From assembly GCA_963920525.1 (NCBI GenBank), contig OY986439.1, positions 20,532,819 through 20,596,818 on the forward strand: 64,000 bases of DNA, read 5' to 3'. Numbering within the stretch: the first letter of the stretch is position 1; each line of letters opens with the position of its first letter. The notes below the pieces were generated by a model, which had not been told where the DNA came from, searched no databases, and saw only the letters and a list, made by a program, of their open reading frames with translations. Positions 1-11,806 of the stretch are shown piece after piece. Position numbers and translations under genes: made by a program. This DNA comes from Dichetophora obliterata. Its lineage: Eukaryota; Arthropoda; Insecta; Diptera; Sciomyzidae.

Positions 1-1080
1 ATTTTGAAAATATGTTTTTCGTACCCCTTCTTTGAATTTAATTGGTTCACCGCAAGAGATGGAACCACCAACAACAAAAATTTGGATTGAATTTCGTTCA
101 ATTACCTTTCTAATGGTAGCTTCAAAATAAAATTAAACATGTTTTTCATTATTTCATTATTCATTATTAATTTAATAAACATTTAATCGAGAAGTGTGCG
201 TTAAAATATTTATATAAATGACTCTCGAGTAACACAGGGTATATCATCTAGTTATAAATAAATTTATTTTCTCTTGTACAGAATGGTGATAACAACTTGA
301 ATTTTTCAAATAACTATTTATTAATTTCCTTAAATGATGGGAGAAGAAAGCGCCGGCGCTATAAAAAATTTCCCACAGCTTTAAAACTTAAACTAAATGT
401 ACTTAGTTTTCCCTTTTTAATAGGCGCAATTCGGACGCTGCTTACGGATTGCAACCCTCAGTTAGTCCGACACCGGCTTCGCTGTCTACAAGGGCAAATT
501 ATATTATAGTAAAAAAAGGTCAGAAACCCCATTTGGGATTATGTCCTCTTTTAAAGCGGTCATAATCCCAAATGTCGAATTTCGAATTTGGGATTATGTC
601 CCTTGGGGCTATGTCCCAGCACCCGCATGAGGATAGAATATTTAAGACATATTTGCAGATTAAATAGCAATAGGTTTAGACAACATTGAAGATATGTATA
701 TTATTTAAGATTCATCTGGAAGTAAATGTAAGCCACTGTTTCTAGAAAACTCCTTGAAGAAATAAAAAACCTTGAGGTGACTTCAACCGCACAGTTCTTA
801 AGAAATTAAGGTTATTTCTCACCTCCGTCTTTATGAAGAAAACTGCCCAAATGGCATATTGATAGAATGTAATTTTATGGCAACACCTTATCGTCGCTTC
901 CAATTGAGATGAAAGAACAAATTGAATACAGCCGGTGATGTTGCCATTACATAATCATTATCATCATCAGCACCGCCAACCAATTCATTCTCACTTGCAA
1001 TTACTAACTATATTTATCGTCAATTTGAAATTCCATTAATTCGTGAAACCACTACAACAAATCACAACAACTACTAACTA
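1..1080. other. AT-rich stretch without a recognised gene
   Basis: No open frame here resembles a known protein. The frame at 297-509 is short and unsupported by any motif. The only structure seen is the small motif cluster at 532-618, listed separately. Degenerate ACTAAC/ACAACA-type sequence lies at 1000-1100. Confidence 0.5.
532..618. repeat. Cluster of TTTGGGATTATGTCC motifs
   Basis: The motif TTTGGGATTATGTCC occurs at about 532-546 and 587-601 on the plus strand, with its inverse CATAATCCCAAA at about 561-572. A further GGCTATGTCCC follows. Direct and inverted spacing suggests the end of a decayed transposon or a small palindrome. No second copy was found in the window. Confidence 0.4.
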
Positions 1081-1310
1081 ATCACTACAACACATTGTTA
1101 GGTTTTATAGCATCCGCTGCCGCATCATCACAGCTGATTGGGTGTCTGGGTGGCTTATCAGGGCGCGCATATCGGCTATTAAAAACAGCTAATTATAAAA
1201 TGTAAGCGAGCAGAGCTGGAAATACGTCCCGCGTATCTGTCACGTGCTCCATCTTGTAATGACTGCACAAAAAATATTGCGCAATTTAATTAATATTTGT
1301 TGCGTGTTTT

Positions 1311-1545
1311 TGTGTTTTTTTTTTTTGTTTTTTTTTTTTTGCAGCTTTCTTCTGCAGCTAGATAACAACAAATGATAAAAATTGTTGTGGTTGTTGCGGC
1401 TGTTGCCGTTGTTATTTGTTGGCAACGTTTTCTTGTGAAATTGACAATCATCAATCTTCGACGATCGATGATTGTTGTCGTTGTCGTCGTTGTGGTTGTT
1501 GTAAGTAGTCTGGCGAGAATTACACGCAAACACACACATACACAC
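1311..1545. repeat. Simple-sequence block (T-run, GTT/GTC and CA repeats)
   Basis: A T-run at about 1313-1341 is followed by imperfect GTT/GTC repeats at 1382-1500 and a CA-rich tract at 1527-1545. These generate long open frames of repeated Val/Thr/His on both strands, which I treat as repeat artefacts. The block lies in a less AT-rich stretch (1.1-2.2 kb) that resembles gene-proximal fly DNA, but no exon is recognisable. Confidence 0.7.
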
Positions 1546-2260
1546 TCTTCCACTTTTCCTGCTCATCATACACACCCACTGCTGCTGCAACGCCCACTTT
1601 TTCCAATGCGCTGTTGTGGCGTTTTTAATGCGTTTTCAACGCTACTCGCAATGTTCGCATTTTCTACGAACACCTCCTACTAGGCGAGTGAGTTCCTTTA
1701 AGTTGAGGCAACTGTTTTGGTTGTCGTTGTCGCCGTCGTCATGGACGCATTGCTTCCGCATGCCAGCATAGCCACAGCCAGGCTGCTCTGGCTTTGGCTT
1801 TATATAGTATATTAATTTCCTTTTTTGCTGGCTCCAGCTTTTGGCCCAGCTTCGGCTGCATCTTCTTAACAACTCCAACCAACTCCTTCGCATATTAACA
1901 ATATATCATTTCCTTGTATTGGTTGCCAATGCGTGTCTTGCAACTGCGTTGCAATATTGCAGCCATCAGTGCTGCCAATTTCATCAATATATTAGATGTA
2001 GTTGCAGGCGGCTGCTCTTGTTTCTGTCCTCCTTTGAAAGTCTTCCGTTTACATAGCTGCGCATGTGCTCTACATTAATAACGCATCCACCCTCTAATTG
2101 CATTTTGGTTGCATGCTATAAAATTTCATTATTTCTTAGGTTCTTTTTCTTTCTTGTTGCTGCCGCATTGAACCGCCATAAATGGTTTAATCGATTTTTT
2201 CTAAAATTCGCGCACGATCTTCAATCGCGATTAAGCAACGAGCCAGTGATTCTTAGCCAT

Positions 2261-3214
2261 TTTATTTTCTTTAAAGTTTTTTTCTATTATTTTCAAGTTA
2301 TAGGTTAAGTTTGATGCGTTGCTGTATTAATTGAGTTTACTTAAGAGCTATTTTTATTATATTCTGCTAAGCACGTTTATGGCTTGAGTCCGTTTAGTAA
2401 ATTTGAGAGCGCTCTTAATTGATCATATAAGAGTTATTGGCTTCGAATACTGCACTAAGCGTAAAACTTCCGAGTGGAAATTTGCCTAGGAATTTGCACA
2501 TAGAGTCGAAAAATGTCTACGAAATCCTTCTACTGATATCAACTGTGACATACTACTTGACATAAATCCCAAGCACGTCACTTAATCCTAATAATAACCT
2601 GATAAATATTTAAATATTTTGGAAATTTTTTTCGATATATTCTTTAAGTAAGGATAGCCTAAGGAAATCCTTATGTTCACCTGATAAAATATTGTTAAGA
2701 ACATTATTATTAATAATTTTATTCGTGTCTTTTATTTGAAATTTCAGAATTTTTACCATAGATGTAAAATAAGCAAGAAAACTATGTATGTAGTTATCAC
2801 TTGCAAGATTCCAACAGAATATTTTAAAATCAATTCCGTATTGATCCAGGTATTATTGAAAACTTTTTAATTTTATAATTTTGAGCTTGAATTTAAAACA
2901 GTTTTATTTTAAACATTTAAAACACTGTCCGTGAAGTTGGAATTGAATTTTTTCTTAATTACGATGGTTTTCCACCGAGTTTTTTGTATTTTTAAATTTA
3001 AAATATTTACCTCGGATGTGAAAAAATCAGTATTTAAATCTTTTATTTACGTTTTTTCCACTCGTTTCTTCTTTCTTAAATGACAAGGCCAAAAACCGGT
3101 GCCTTTCTTTAGGATTCCATAACCTTTAGCTTGTATTCAATACAAGCAATGCAAATAAAACGAGGTCTGGTTTTAGAACGTAAATGTTAAATTTTTTTTT
3201 AATTTATATACAAT
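2261..3214. other. AT-rich stretch, nothing recognised
   Basis: The stretch is A/T-rich with short imperfect repeats. It has no open frame of note, no terminal inverted repeats that I can pair, and no similarity to other parts of the window. Confidence 0.5.
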
Positions 3215-4322
3215 ACTAGCTGAACCCGGTGTGCTTCGCTACCCCCCTCGTTATAAAATAAAATTAAAAGTATTTATATATTTACAAAAATTTATTTATT
3301 TAATTTTAATTTAATTATTGCAATGCTTCTCCCCTTTTTTTGTTGTAAAATTGGAATTCAGCACTGAACCGCATGTAATTTGCTTCATGCTCCGCTTTTT
3401 ATTTTTAGACCAATCAAAAAGCAGCAATTACACAATCAGCTGTTTCGCAGTCAGTTGTGGGAAAATGAGAATGGGGTTGCCCCACTCTCTATTTTAACTA
3501 ACACATATTACAAAATCAGCTGTTTTGGAGACAGTTGTGGGAGAAAGAGAATGAGGCTACCCCACTATTTTAATTAATATGTATTTTAAATTTGAGGTAA
3601 AGCCGTTAATAAACGTAGTAAAAAAGGAGGTGCACAAATATGCATGGTCGAAAAATATTATCATGTAATAAGTATTCCTGAGTCAAAGCTACACGCTGTG
3701 AAAATTTAAGATCGGTTAACAGGTCCAGCCTCCAATATATCGCAAACAAAGGGGCGTGCTCCGCCCACTTTTCTTTTGGTACGTATTTCTATTCATGCCA
3801 ATACCATATATAGCAAATACTGCCGCCGTTGGTCAAAAAATGCCCAAGATATGACGATTTTAAATTTTGGGTTATATGGGCGCGTCCACGCCCCGTCGTC
3901 CACTCACAACTTTATATAGTCAAGAATTTATTATTTCGTAAGAATATCCTATTGTGAAAATTTAATGACGATCGGTCCGGTAGTTAAGACTATATTACGA
4001 TTTTTAATTTTCCTAAAAAGGGGCGTGGTCCCACCCACTTTTCTCCTGGTACGTATTCCTAATTATGCCAATATCATATGTACCAAATATCATCGACGTA
4101 GGTCAAAAAATGCCCAAAATATGGCGATTTAAATTTGTGGGTTATATGGGCGGTGCCACGCCCCTTTGTCCAATAAAAACTTCATATAGATTATTATTCT
4201 TTCCAGAGTCATAGTAACATGCTGTGAAAGTTTCAGGAAGATCGGTCCAAGTGTTTGGCCTGCTATAAAGCACAAACAAACAAACAAACAGACAGACAGA
4301 CATTCATTTTTATATATATAGA
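3215..4322 (+). mobile_element. Dispersed repeat, ACTAGCTG...TATATATAGAT family, copy 1
   Basis: It begins ACTAGCTGAACCCGG, followed by a GC-rich CTTCGCTACCCC stretch. It ends in (ACAA)n/(ACAG)n and TATATATATAGAT. Inside is an imperfect duplication of about 95 bp (about 3430-3580, both parts with CAGCTGTTT and GTTGTGGGA). After that come two units of roughly 300 bp (about 3740 and 4010 onward), each with GGGCGTG, ATGCCAATA, TCAAAAAATGCCC and a TATATGGGCG stretch. Shared ends with the copies at 4323 and 59421 show a dispersed family. The class is not certain: it has no coding capacity and no terminal inverted repeats. Confidence 0.65.
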
Positions 4323-4942
4323 TTGAAAACAGATTAATTATAATTAAAGTAAAATGGGGCGAAAAAGGGGGAATTGGTAATAAAAAAAATCTATGGCTAC
4401 CCTACCTATAGATAAAAAGTATATAAAACTTTAGGTTAATAAATATTACAAAAAAGTATTTTGTATAGCAAACATTGTTAGGGGTATAAGTAAGTATCTG
4501 AATTAAAAAAAGGGGGCGGTGAAGTGGGCGTGGTTCATAGTAATATGGCGACGTTAACAGTATTAAGAGCAATATACTACCAAATAAAAAATAATCCGTT
4601 GGAAGGAACAAATTTGTACAGAGAACAAAAAGTTTAAAACTTAAATTTGGCGTGAAAAGGAGCGTGAAAGGGGGCGTGGCGTAAGAAATGTTTATTTCTA
4701 CCTCACCTGCAGTATAATGTGTATACAATTTGAAGTAAATCTGTTAAAAGCTATATGGGAGCAATAACATAATTTAAAAAAGTGGGCGTAAAAGTGGGCG
4801 TGGTCGAAAAAAGTACCCTATTAATCATGCCAGAGTCCCAGTTAAATGCTGTGAAAATTTCAGGAAGATCGGTCCAGAGGTTTGGTCTCCTATAAGGTAC
4901 AAACAAACAAACAAACACACATTCCATTTTATATATATAGAT
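4323..4942 (+). mobile_element. Dispersed repeat, same family, copy 2
   Basis: It directly follows copy 1. It carries GGGCGTGG modules (about 4510, 4670, 4790), the phrase GGAAGATCGGTCCA, and the same 3' terminus: ACAAACAAACAAAC, then a T-rich stretch and TATATATAGAT. The ACTAGCTG start is missing. Copy 1 and copy 2 may therefore be one longer element with an internal copy of the terminus, or a tandem pair. Confidence 0.55.
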
Positions 4943-5186
4943 ACCTTAAGAAAGGAGTAGAGTTTTATGTACGTACACGACTTATTTATACATTTAAAAA
5001 AAAAAAATAAGATAATTTATTTAATCTTACTAAAATACATCAAAATGTTGACGATTTACTTTATACAAAAAATGTTTTAAGCATGAAAAAATGTAAAATG
5101 ACTGCGCTACAGTCTTGGCTCAATCGTGACCAGGAAGTGGCTCGAACTTGGCTCGAACTTAGTTCGAACTTGTTATTGGTTTAAAG

Positions 5187-5842
5187 CAGGGCTGGGCATT
5201 CTAACACAGTCACATTTTATTTTGTCTTCTTGGTATTGGTGCGATCTCGAAAAGAGCGCACTGAGCGAAATAGTTGTCAAAATTATCTAGATTTGCAAGT
5301 TTGTATGTTGTATGTGTTTATTTTTTATTTTATATTTTTATTTTAAGTCATCGGTAGTGTTCAATATTTCTTCTATGTCAACATCAAAGCTCCAGCATTT
5401 CATTCTAAGAAAATAAATTATATAAGTTTGCTTGCAGTGGAAAATTAAACATTCTGCATCGCGGGAAAAATTATCTGCGGAAAAGAAATCACTTTCTAAT
5501 TCAGAGTTAAACATTTTGTTTTTTTTTTTTTATATTATAAAATCTCAATATATACGAATTAAAATTATAGTCAAAAACTCAAAAGATAAGCACCAAAAAA
5601 TTAATACAAAAAAATAATAATAATTAAATTCTACGAAATAAAAAAATGTATGAACAAGTATTATGAATGTGCAAATCAAAAAGTTAGTTTTTTGAGAGTG
5701 TACATAAAATTTGCGACATAGGTTCTAACAGCATCACCGTCAGCGAACGACTGAATTATATTCTCTTCTGTTGTGAGCTTTGTGTACATGTTAAAAGTTA
5801 CGCTCAGAGAGTGCTCAGTGAGCTATGGGGCGCCCAGCGCTG
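5187..5842. mobile_element. Non-autonomous hAT-type element with 8-bp target duplication
   Basis: The left end CAGGGCTGGGCA and the right end TGGGCGCCCAGCGCTG form terminal inverted repeats (CAGGGCTGGGC against CAGCGCTGGGC). The flanks carry an identical 8-bp GTTTAAAG at 5179-5186 and 5843-5850. CAG-type ends and an 8-bp duplication are hallmarks of the hAT superfamily. The 656 bp interior shows no transposase frame, so it is a MITE-like derivative. Subterminal GAGCGCACTGAGCG and CTCAGTGAGC are partly inverse to one another. Confidence 0.85.
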
Positions 5843-6220
5843 GTTTAAAGCAATAAACAAATTTCTTTAAAATTCACCGAATATAGCAAATACAGTTTTT
5901 TAGGACGCTTAAAAAATATAATTTTTGTTTATTAACTTTTTGTTAAAAACCATATTTTTCATTCGTTCATTCGAAGGTTAGTTAGTTAAATATTGTATGC
6001 AAAAACTTTTAAGTTGATCGGTCACAAAATTTGTGAGTTGCATTCTTCTGCGCGAAAAAAATAAAGTTTTGAAAAAACGCGTGTAAAGTTTTCGGTCTTA
6101 TAAAAGTCTTGGTGACTTTTTACGAATCTTTAAAAGTTTCATTAAATTTTCAAAGTGTGGAAATACATTGTTTAAATAATAAGTAACTATTTTAAGCTAT
6201 AAAAAAATATTTAAAAATTT

Positions 6221-6290
6221 TTCTGTGAATCAAAAAATTTTAAAGAATTTTATAATTCTGTGAATCAAAAAATTTTAAAGAATTTTACGT
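6221..6290 (+). repeat. 35-bp tandem duplication
   Basis: Two adjacent copies begin TTCTGTGAATCAAAAAATTT at 6221 and 6256 and are almost identical. This points to a recent local duplication in AT-rich DNA. No gene is seen from 5851 to 6861. Confidence 0.8.
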
Positions 6291-6861
6291 TGAGTCTTTT
6301 ATTTAAAATTTTTGATTTGACTTTTTAAAAACTTTAATTTATGTAGAATCAGATCTTACCGAATATGTATTTATATTTCATATCTATTTTAATGATCTTA
6401 TTGTTTCATTTTGTATCAAATTGAAGGCTTAAATCGACTCGAATATCACATTTTTCTGTAAATCAATGAAAATCTTCAAAACCATCAATATTCTTAGTTC
6501 TATGATTTTTTCAGAAAATTATTTTTTTACTCTACTAAGTACATATCTATCAACAAAGTTCATATGTGCGTCTGTCTTGTCAATATTTTTTAAGTGTGAA
6601 TAATTTAAAAAAAATCTCTATACTTTTAACCTAAAAAAATGGACATGTATTTAAAAATGTTAAAGTTGAATTTTCAAATGAAAAATCATTGCCTGCTATA
6701 TGAATGGGAAAAACAAAAAAAAACAAAAAATACAAAAATTAAAGTTTTACTCTTGAAAGCCAATGTCTCCCTCAAAAACTAGCAAATACTTTATTCAAAT
6801 CTTTTTGCCAAAAATTTTATCCATAAAAAATTAATGTTTTTTCTAAAAGACCTTGTTATTT

Positions 6862-7209
6862 ATTATGTTGATTTTATATGATTTAAATACAAATTCTAAA
6901 TGTTTGATAGTTTAAATTATACTTGATTTTAAATACAAATTCTAGTTGTTTGATAGTTTAAAATCGTTTATTGAGCTTTAGGTCAAGGTAAGAACAATTA
7001 ATTGTTCTAACGAATCTTTCCAAAGAAACAACAACAACAACAACAACGTTTTCAATATGAAAACATCTTTAACTGATTTTATTGCAATTTTGGCTCTGCT
7101 AAAGGCATCAGAAATCTTTGTGATACGCCGTCTTGTATTTAAAATTAAGTATGATTTAAGCTATCAAATATTTAGAATTTGTTTTTAAATCATATAAAAT
7201 CAACATAAT
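6862..7209. mobile_element. Palindromic MITE with arms of about 75 bp
   Basis: The left arm from about 6864 (TTATGTTGATTTTATATGAT) is the reverse complement of the sequence ending near 7209. The arms run about 75 bp and are separated by a spacer of about 190 bp that holds a (CAA)n tract at 7029-7047. An extra partial copy of the left arm (ACAAATTCTAGTTGTTTGAT, near 6940) lies inside. No coding sequence is present. The superfamily cannot be assigned. Confidence 0.65.
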
Positions 7210-8265
7210 CCATAAAAAATTTCAAAATATCTATCAAAAATAATACTATCTCAATCAATGGTCAAAATTTGTTAACTGTCAAAACTATATGGGCTATTCA
7301 GCTTACAGTGTCCATCTACATGTCCTTACATATTTGAGTGAAAAAAAACAGTATTTGTGTCTTGAAAATACTTCAGCTATCTTTGAAAGTGCTTTCTTAA
7401 AGTTTATGTAGTAACAAGCTATTAAAGAATTAATTTTGCAGGTGGAAATGTCCAAAATAGGCCTAAAATGTCATTCCTGTAACCTGTTCTCGATTAAAAT
7501 TACAACAATTAAAAGAGTGTAGCTTTAGATGACAAGGTAAAAATATTACGCAAACCATATGCATTTTCTGTCATTATAAATTAATTAAATTATTAAAATT
7601 TTCTAAGCATATGCTCCATCTACAAACTTTTTGTACCTCGATTTTAATACTTTTTAAATTTCACGACTTTTAGTTAGGAAAAATAAGAGAAAAGTAATGT
7701 TAAAGCGCCCTCTCAGTGTGGCTTTTAACACTACTTATATTCTTGTTTCAAAAATGGCCCAGCGGTTTTAAGTGCGAATCTGAAGTGGAAAATTATATTT
7801 ATTATATTATCCTTTGAAGTCTAGTGCAGCGATGCCCACGAAAATTATTTGAAGAGTGTAAAACAACAACAACAACAAACAACAGCATAAAAAAATTTAA
7901 AAATCTGAATGCATTGACGAATTACCAATAACACGAGTGCTAGCAGAGTCCGCGACAGCGAACTTATGTATATATACACTGTAAAAATAATGAATCAAGT
8001 AATTCCAACTGTTTCAGTTTTTTGCTAGTCAAAATACATTCTGGTTTACCAAGCGTTAGCCGCGTGAAGGTTTTCAGATATTCTTTTTATATTTTTTTTT
8101 ATAGTTTTTAAATTTTTTAGTTTTTTATTTTTTACTTTTTATGTTTTTTTTATGAATTTTTTATTATCATATATTTTTCTTAAATTTTTAATCTTATAAT
8201 AATTTTTATTTGCGTTTAACTTAATTTGTTATAGTTTTTTACTATCTTACTGTTTTATTATTAAC
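7210..8265. other. AT-rich stretch, nothing recognised
   Basis: It contains GTCATTCCTGTAACC near 7470, a motif that recurs at 9.83 kb. It also has a (CAA)n tract near 7865 and a T-rich run at 8080-8215. No gene or paired inverted repeat was found. Confidence 0.5.
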
Positions 8266-8268
8266 TAA

Positions 8269-8849
8269 TGGCGTTTTCTTTTCTCGAAAAAATTCTGCAT
8301 TTTTTCTGCCTTCTTTGAGAATTCTGCACTTTTTGTGTTCTTTTCTCAAAAAAATATTGACTTCTAAAAATAAATCGTATTCTTTTCTCGAAAATTTTCA
8401 CCTGAAAAGTATAAAAAATGCAGAATTTTCGCACTCTCAAGATCAACGGTTTCAGAGTTCTGCCCTCAAATGCTACCACCTGAAGAAACAAAAAAGTAAC
8501 ATGTTTAGAAAATATTGAACATTGTATTGACATTTTATTAAAGAGTGAGCTTCTTCTTTACAAAAAATTACAAGTAAACATAAAATGGCTGATTTTAACG
8601 AAATAACCACATCAGTGGTCTGTTTTATTAAAAATTAATTGCTGGATTGCTTTTTCAGGGAAGATTTCTGCAATTTATTTGATGTTTCTCGATATAGCAG
8701 AACAGCCAACACAACATTGAAATAAAAGTTGCATTTTTATGTTCTTTTCTCGACTAAGAACAGGTCAACATTTTTTTAATTTAGGTCAAAATTTAAAAAA
8801 TTCTGCGCTCTCAGAGGGCAGAATTTTTTGGCGAAAAAAGAAAACGCCA
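8269..8849. mobile_element. MITE flanked by TAA (PIF/Harbinger-like)
   Basis: The ends TGGCGTTTTCTTTT and its inverse (AAAAGAAAACGCCA) form imperfect inverted repeats of about 30 bp, including AAAAAATTCTGC. TAA lies on both sides (8266-8268 and 8850-8852), which fits the 3-bp TWA target of the PIF/Harbinger group. The interior has several further ATTCTGC / GCAGAAT motifs and overlapping frames on both strands, which are consequences of the palindromic structure. No transposase is visible. Confidence 0.7.
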
Positions 8850-9249
8850 TAAGCTGTTATATTATTAAGATTAAAATCTATTTATTTTTTATTTTCTATG
8901 AAAAAATAGGAAAACTGTTAAAATAATTTATTCTGATGCAATATAAAAAAGTACCCACCAGCAAATATTCAATAACTTTTTTTCTATGTGCATTCTGACA
9001 ACAAAAAATATAAAGAATACGACGCATGCTGTCAACGTTTACAATGCGAATGCCAAAAACAATGCAAAACAGCCGTGATCGATGGTGCCAAAAGCTGTTC
9101 TGCAAACGCAGAACAGCTATCGATTTTTCGAAAGAACAAAAACAATAGCATTAAGAAGCGAGGCTGAAATCGCAAACTGAGTTCGGCGAGTTACAGCAAT
9201 CATGAAAATATTGAAGTTGTTGTAAAAGAGTGGAAAGAGTTAGGGGCTG

Positions 9250-9648
9250 GGCATCGCTGGTCTAGTGGATAGTGCGCTAGACTATCAACCTAGAGGCCCC
9301 TAGTTCGAATCCGGGCTCGGGCATGGTTCTTTTCACTTTCTTTGTTCTTTCCTAGACTTAAGAATTATGGAAAACAAAAAATCCACAACTAAATTGTGGA
9401 ATATGTGAAATTAAAGGACAGGAACAACTAAGGGCAAGAAATGCTTGCCGAGGTTAAGGCATAACACTAGTGCCTCAGTTAATAGCAATTCAAATTGTCT
9501 TTCACGGTTGCTTCGACTAATCAATAATTCACGTATGGTTCCAATCAATTCCTCTAAATAATCAATCACTTTCCTTTCAGGTCAAAGATCAAACCTTGTT
9601 TAAATAAGGCGCATGCCTTGATTCTTTGATCTTATAAAAAAAGAAAAA
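9250..9648 (+). mobile_element. SINE-A copy 1 (tRNA-derived SINE, near full length)
   Basis: The tRNA-like head has an A-box-like TGGTCTAGTGGATAGTGCG (9258-9276) and a B-box AGTTCGAATCC (9302-9312). The body is shared with copies at 22.4, 42.1 and 55.2 kb: CTTTTCACTTTCTTTGTTCT, AATTAAAGGACAGGAACAAC, TGCCGAGGTTAAGGC and AATAATTCACGTATGGTTCC. The tail is TTCTTTGATCTT followed by A-rich sequence. This is the layout of a pol III-transcribed SINE moved by LINE machinery. The acceptor-stem halves do not pair, so it is not a functional tRNA gene. Confidence 0.85.
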
Positions 9649-9825
9649 TATTTAAACCCAAAGAAGTTTTCATTATTGTAACCAACTGTGTGTTCAGTAA
9701 GCGATAGGCCAAAACGAAATTGAGCACAACATATTAAAGTAGTTAGCAAATATACTATAAAAACGTGCGGAAAAGTATTTTAGTTTTCTCAGATGCCTGC
9801 GATCTCAAAAAAAACAGGTGATTGC

Positions 9826-9873
9826 GTCATTCCTGTTACGTCATTCCTGATATTTTGTGTCATTCCTGTAACC
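9826..9873 (+). repeat. GTCATTCCTG motif triplet
   Basis: The motif GTCATTCCTG (or TCATTCCTGT) appears three times in about 50 bp. It recurs once near 7469 followed by TAACC, as in the third copy here. It may be a remnant of subterminal repeats of a transposon. Between 9650 and 10670 nothing else is recognised. Confidence 0.4.
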
Positions 9874-10670
9874 ACCCAAAAATACACAAAATTCATACAA
9901 ATCAATTTCATGACGTCACACCTTGTCGGGGCCAAATAGTATAAATAAACCATTATTCTAGCTTCAAGTTTTATTTTTACATTTTTCCATTTTTCAATTG
10001 AAAAACGGCTATAAGTACATTAAGGTGCCTCGACTTGTATGGAGGAAAAAAGTTCCATTTGTACCCATCTAAAAATGAACCTTGATGTGTTTTATGAAGA
10101 TTCCCAAAATATTTTGGCAATTACAAAACCCTCCAGTGAGCTAAACCATTGTGCTGAAACCTTCAAAAATCATGTTTTTCCTAAATATGTTGGCTAGTGT
10201 TATAATTGAAAAAAAAATTGTAACAAATTATGGGCCTGAAAAGTTCTTCTAATATGCATCAAAAAGTGTTAGAGATAATACTGCTTTTCCACCCTTTTTG
10301 TTTACCTTTTTTTATATTATATTCACTTAAATTCAAATAACTTTATTGTTTCTTATGCGATCCGCATTTTCAAAATATCGTTGGAATGGTATTGTTTGCT
10401 TTAATTATATTTATATTTTTTTAATTGAAGGCTCTTCGTTTCCCTGTTCACACCTTTTAAGAAATAAGTTGCGGTGTATTTGATGTAGTAATCAATGAAG
10501 TTTAAAAAAACTGGAAAAACATAGCATTTAGTTTTAACCGAATGCAATTCAGTTGAAACCCATACTTTTTACAATGTCTAAGAAAGTTACGGTGAATTAT
10601 ATAGTCAAAGCAAAATTTCGTTTTAGGTGTGGACACAAACCTTAATTAAATTTCATTATTCAAACAAAAG

Positions 10671-10772
10671 TGGCGGCCGTAGTCTAGTGGGTAGAGTGCG
10701 TGGCCCCTGAGCTAAAGAACCTCGGTAGCCTTTGTTCAATTCCAGCTCAGACAGAATGTTTTTTCTATCAGT
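10671..10772 (+). mobile_element. SINE-B head-only copy
   Basis: TGGCGGCCGTAGTCTAGTGG begins a tRNA-like head with an A-box TAGTCTAGTGGGTAGAGTGC and a B-box-like TTGTTCAATTCCAGC, ending CTCAGACAG. The head matches copies at 29.0 and 62.3 kb, but the body found at 62.3 kb is absent here. Either the copy was truncated at its 3' side or the head derives from a diverged tRNA. Confidence 0.7.
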
Positions 10773-11218
10773 TTGTGAATTTATACCAAATGTCCTTAAA
10801 AGCATATTCTTAGTCGAAACTATGTTAGTGAGGTATCAACAACTCAAGCTTTTGCAAACTGCAAAAATCTGTTAAAAACCCTTTTAAATATTTGACGTAG
10901 GCAATGCAGCAATTTTTGGCATGAGATAAGCTTGATAAGAGCGACAACAACAGCACCAGCAAGTTTTATAAAATGCGCTGATAAAGTCAAAAATAGATTA
11001 GAACCAAGCCAAAAAAGAAGCGCATAAAAGCAGCCAACAGCAGCAACAACAACTTAGAGGAAAAGTCCACAAATGTGTGGGAAACGCCAAGATTTTGCTT
11101 CCGCATTGAGAGGCGCAACATTTTTTGTTTTTGCTCCTGTTTCTGTCTATCTTCCTTTTTATTTTTGTAGAAGGCGTTATTTGCCACAATTTTAAGCGGC
11201 AGTCTTATAGGTCAACAA

Positions 11219-11381
11219 CACATACACACACACACATATACACACTCCAAACACACTCACATTAGCGCAGTTCAGTGCGAAATTAACACTGTGCAACTGA
11301 GTTATTTGCGCCTTAGTCAGCTAGCGACTGTGTTAGACTTGAATGCTGGACAGCATCGTTGCTGCTGCTGCTGCTGTTGTT
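11219..11381. repeat. CA and CTG microsatellites in gene-like DNA
   Basis: A CA/CATA tract runs from about 11219 to 11260, and a (CTG)n/(TTG)n tract from about 11361 to 11381. The surrounding 10.9-11.6 kb is less AT-rich than average and carries many CAG/CAA triplets, as is common in fly introns, UTRs and regulatory DNA. No coding frame is supported. Confidence 0.7.
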
Positions 11382-11708
11382 GCCATCGTCGATACGTTGA
11401 GTCTTAGCTTATCTGCAGCTAATGAAAACCATAACTTAGCTGATGGGGATTGTTTTTTCTTAGCCTTTCCACACAGTTAACTTATTTGCAGCGAGTGCGT
11501 CAATATTTTGTGTTCATAGCATTTTCAAGGCTTAAAGCAAAAACTAGCAACCAGCAGCTAACTGCAAATATTGCTGCTGGAAATTGAGTTTCTTATTTTT
11601 TATCTAAATTGTTTTAGATTTGTTTGTGTAGAAATGTAAGCGGTATTTTAGCGGTTAACATTATTTATTAATTGCTTCTTTTATGTATTGTTCATACTTT
11701 ATTAATAT

Positions 11709-11739
11709 CTTTTTTCTTTTCCTTTCTTTTCAGGTGAGT
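11709..11739 (+). promoter_or_regulatory. Candidate recursive splice site (ratchet point)
   Basis: An uninterrupted pyrimidine run of about 22 nt (11709-11730) leads into CAG (11731-11733), followed at once by GTGAGT (11734-11739). A 3' splice acceptor directly abutting a 5' donor is the arrangement used for recursive splicing in long fly introns, where excision regenerates a donor at the junction. I scanned both strands for the same juxtaposition and found no comparable site in the window. If real, it implies that this window is part of a long intron of a plus-strand gene. Confidence 0.5.
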
Positions 11740-11806
11740 TTCGACATCAAAAGAATTGACTTTTTGCGCCATATTTATAATATACCACTTTATTCAACCA
11801 TTAGGA
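11734..11806 (+). other. Possible exon following the acceptor
   Basis: Downstream of the CAG acceptor, a second donor GTAAGT lies at 11807-11812 (TTAGGA before it). This delimits a 73-nt segment. The frame starting at the first base has 24 sense codons with no stop (VSFDIKRIDF...), while the other two frames contain stops. Exons of this kind (RS-exons) are known at recursive splice sites. An untranslated exon, or chance, remains possible. Confidence 0.25.

Noticed and set aside
1240..1683. Overlapping frames of 87-116 codons on both strands
   Set aside because: They are translations of GTT/GTC, T-run and CA repeats (runs of Val, Thr, Lys and His).
9258..9320. A functional tRNA gene at the A/B boxes (also at 22.4, 42.4, 55.4, 10.7, 45.5 and 62.3 kb)
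   Set aside because: The acceptor stems do not pair, and each head is followed by a shared SINE body, or its remnant, with an A/T-rich tail.
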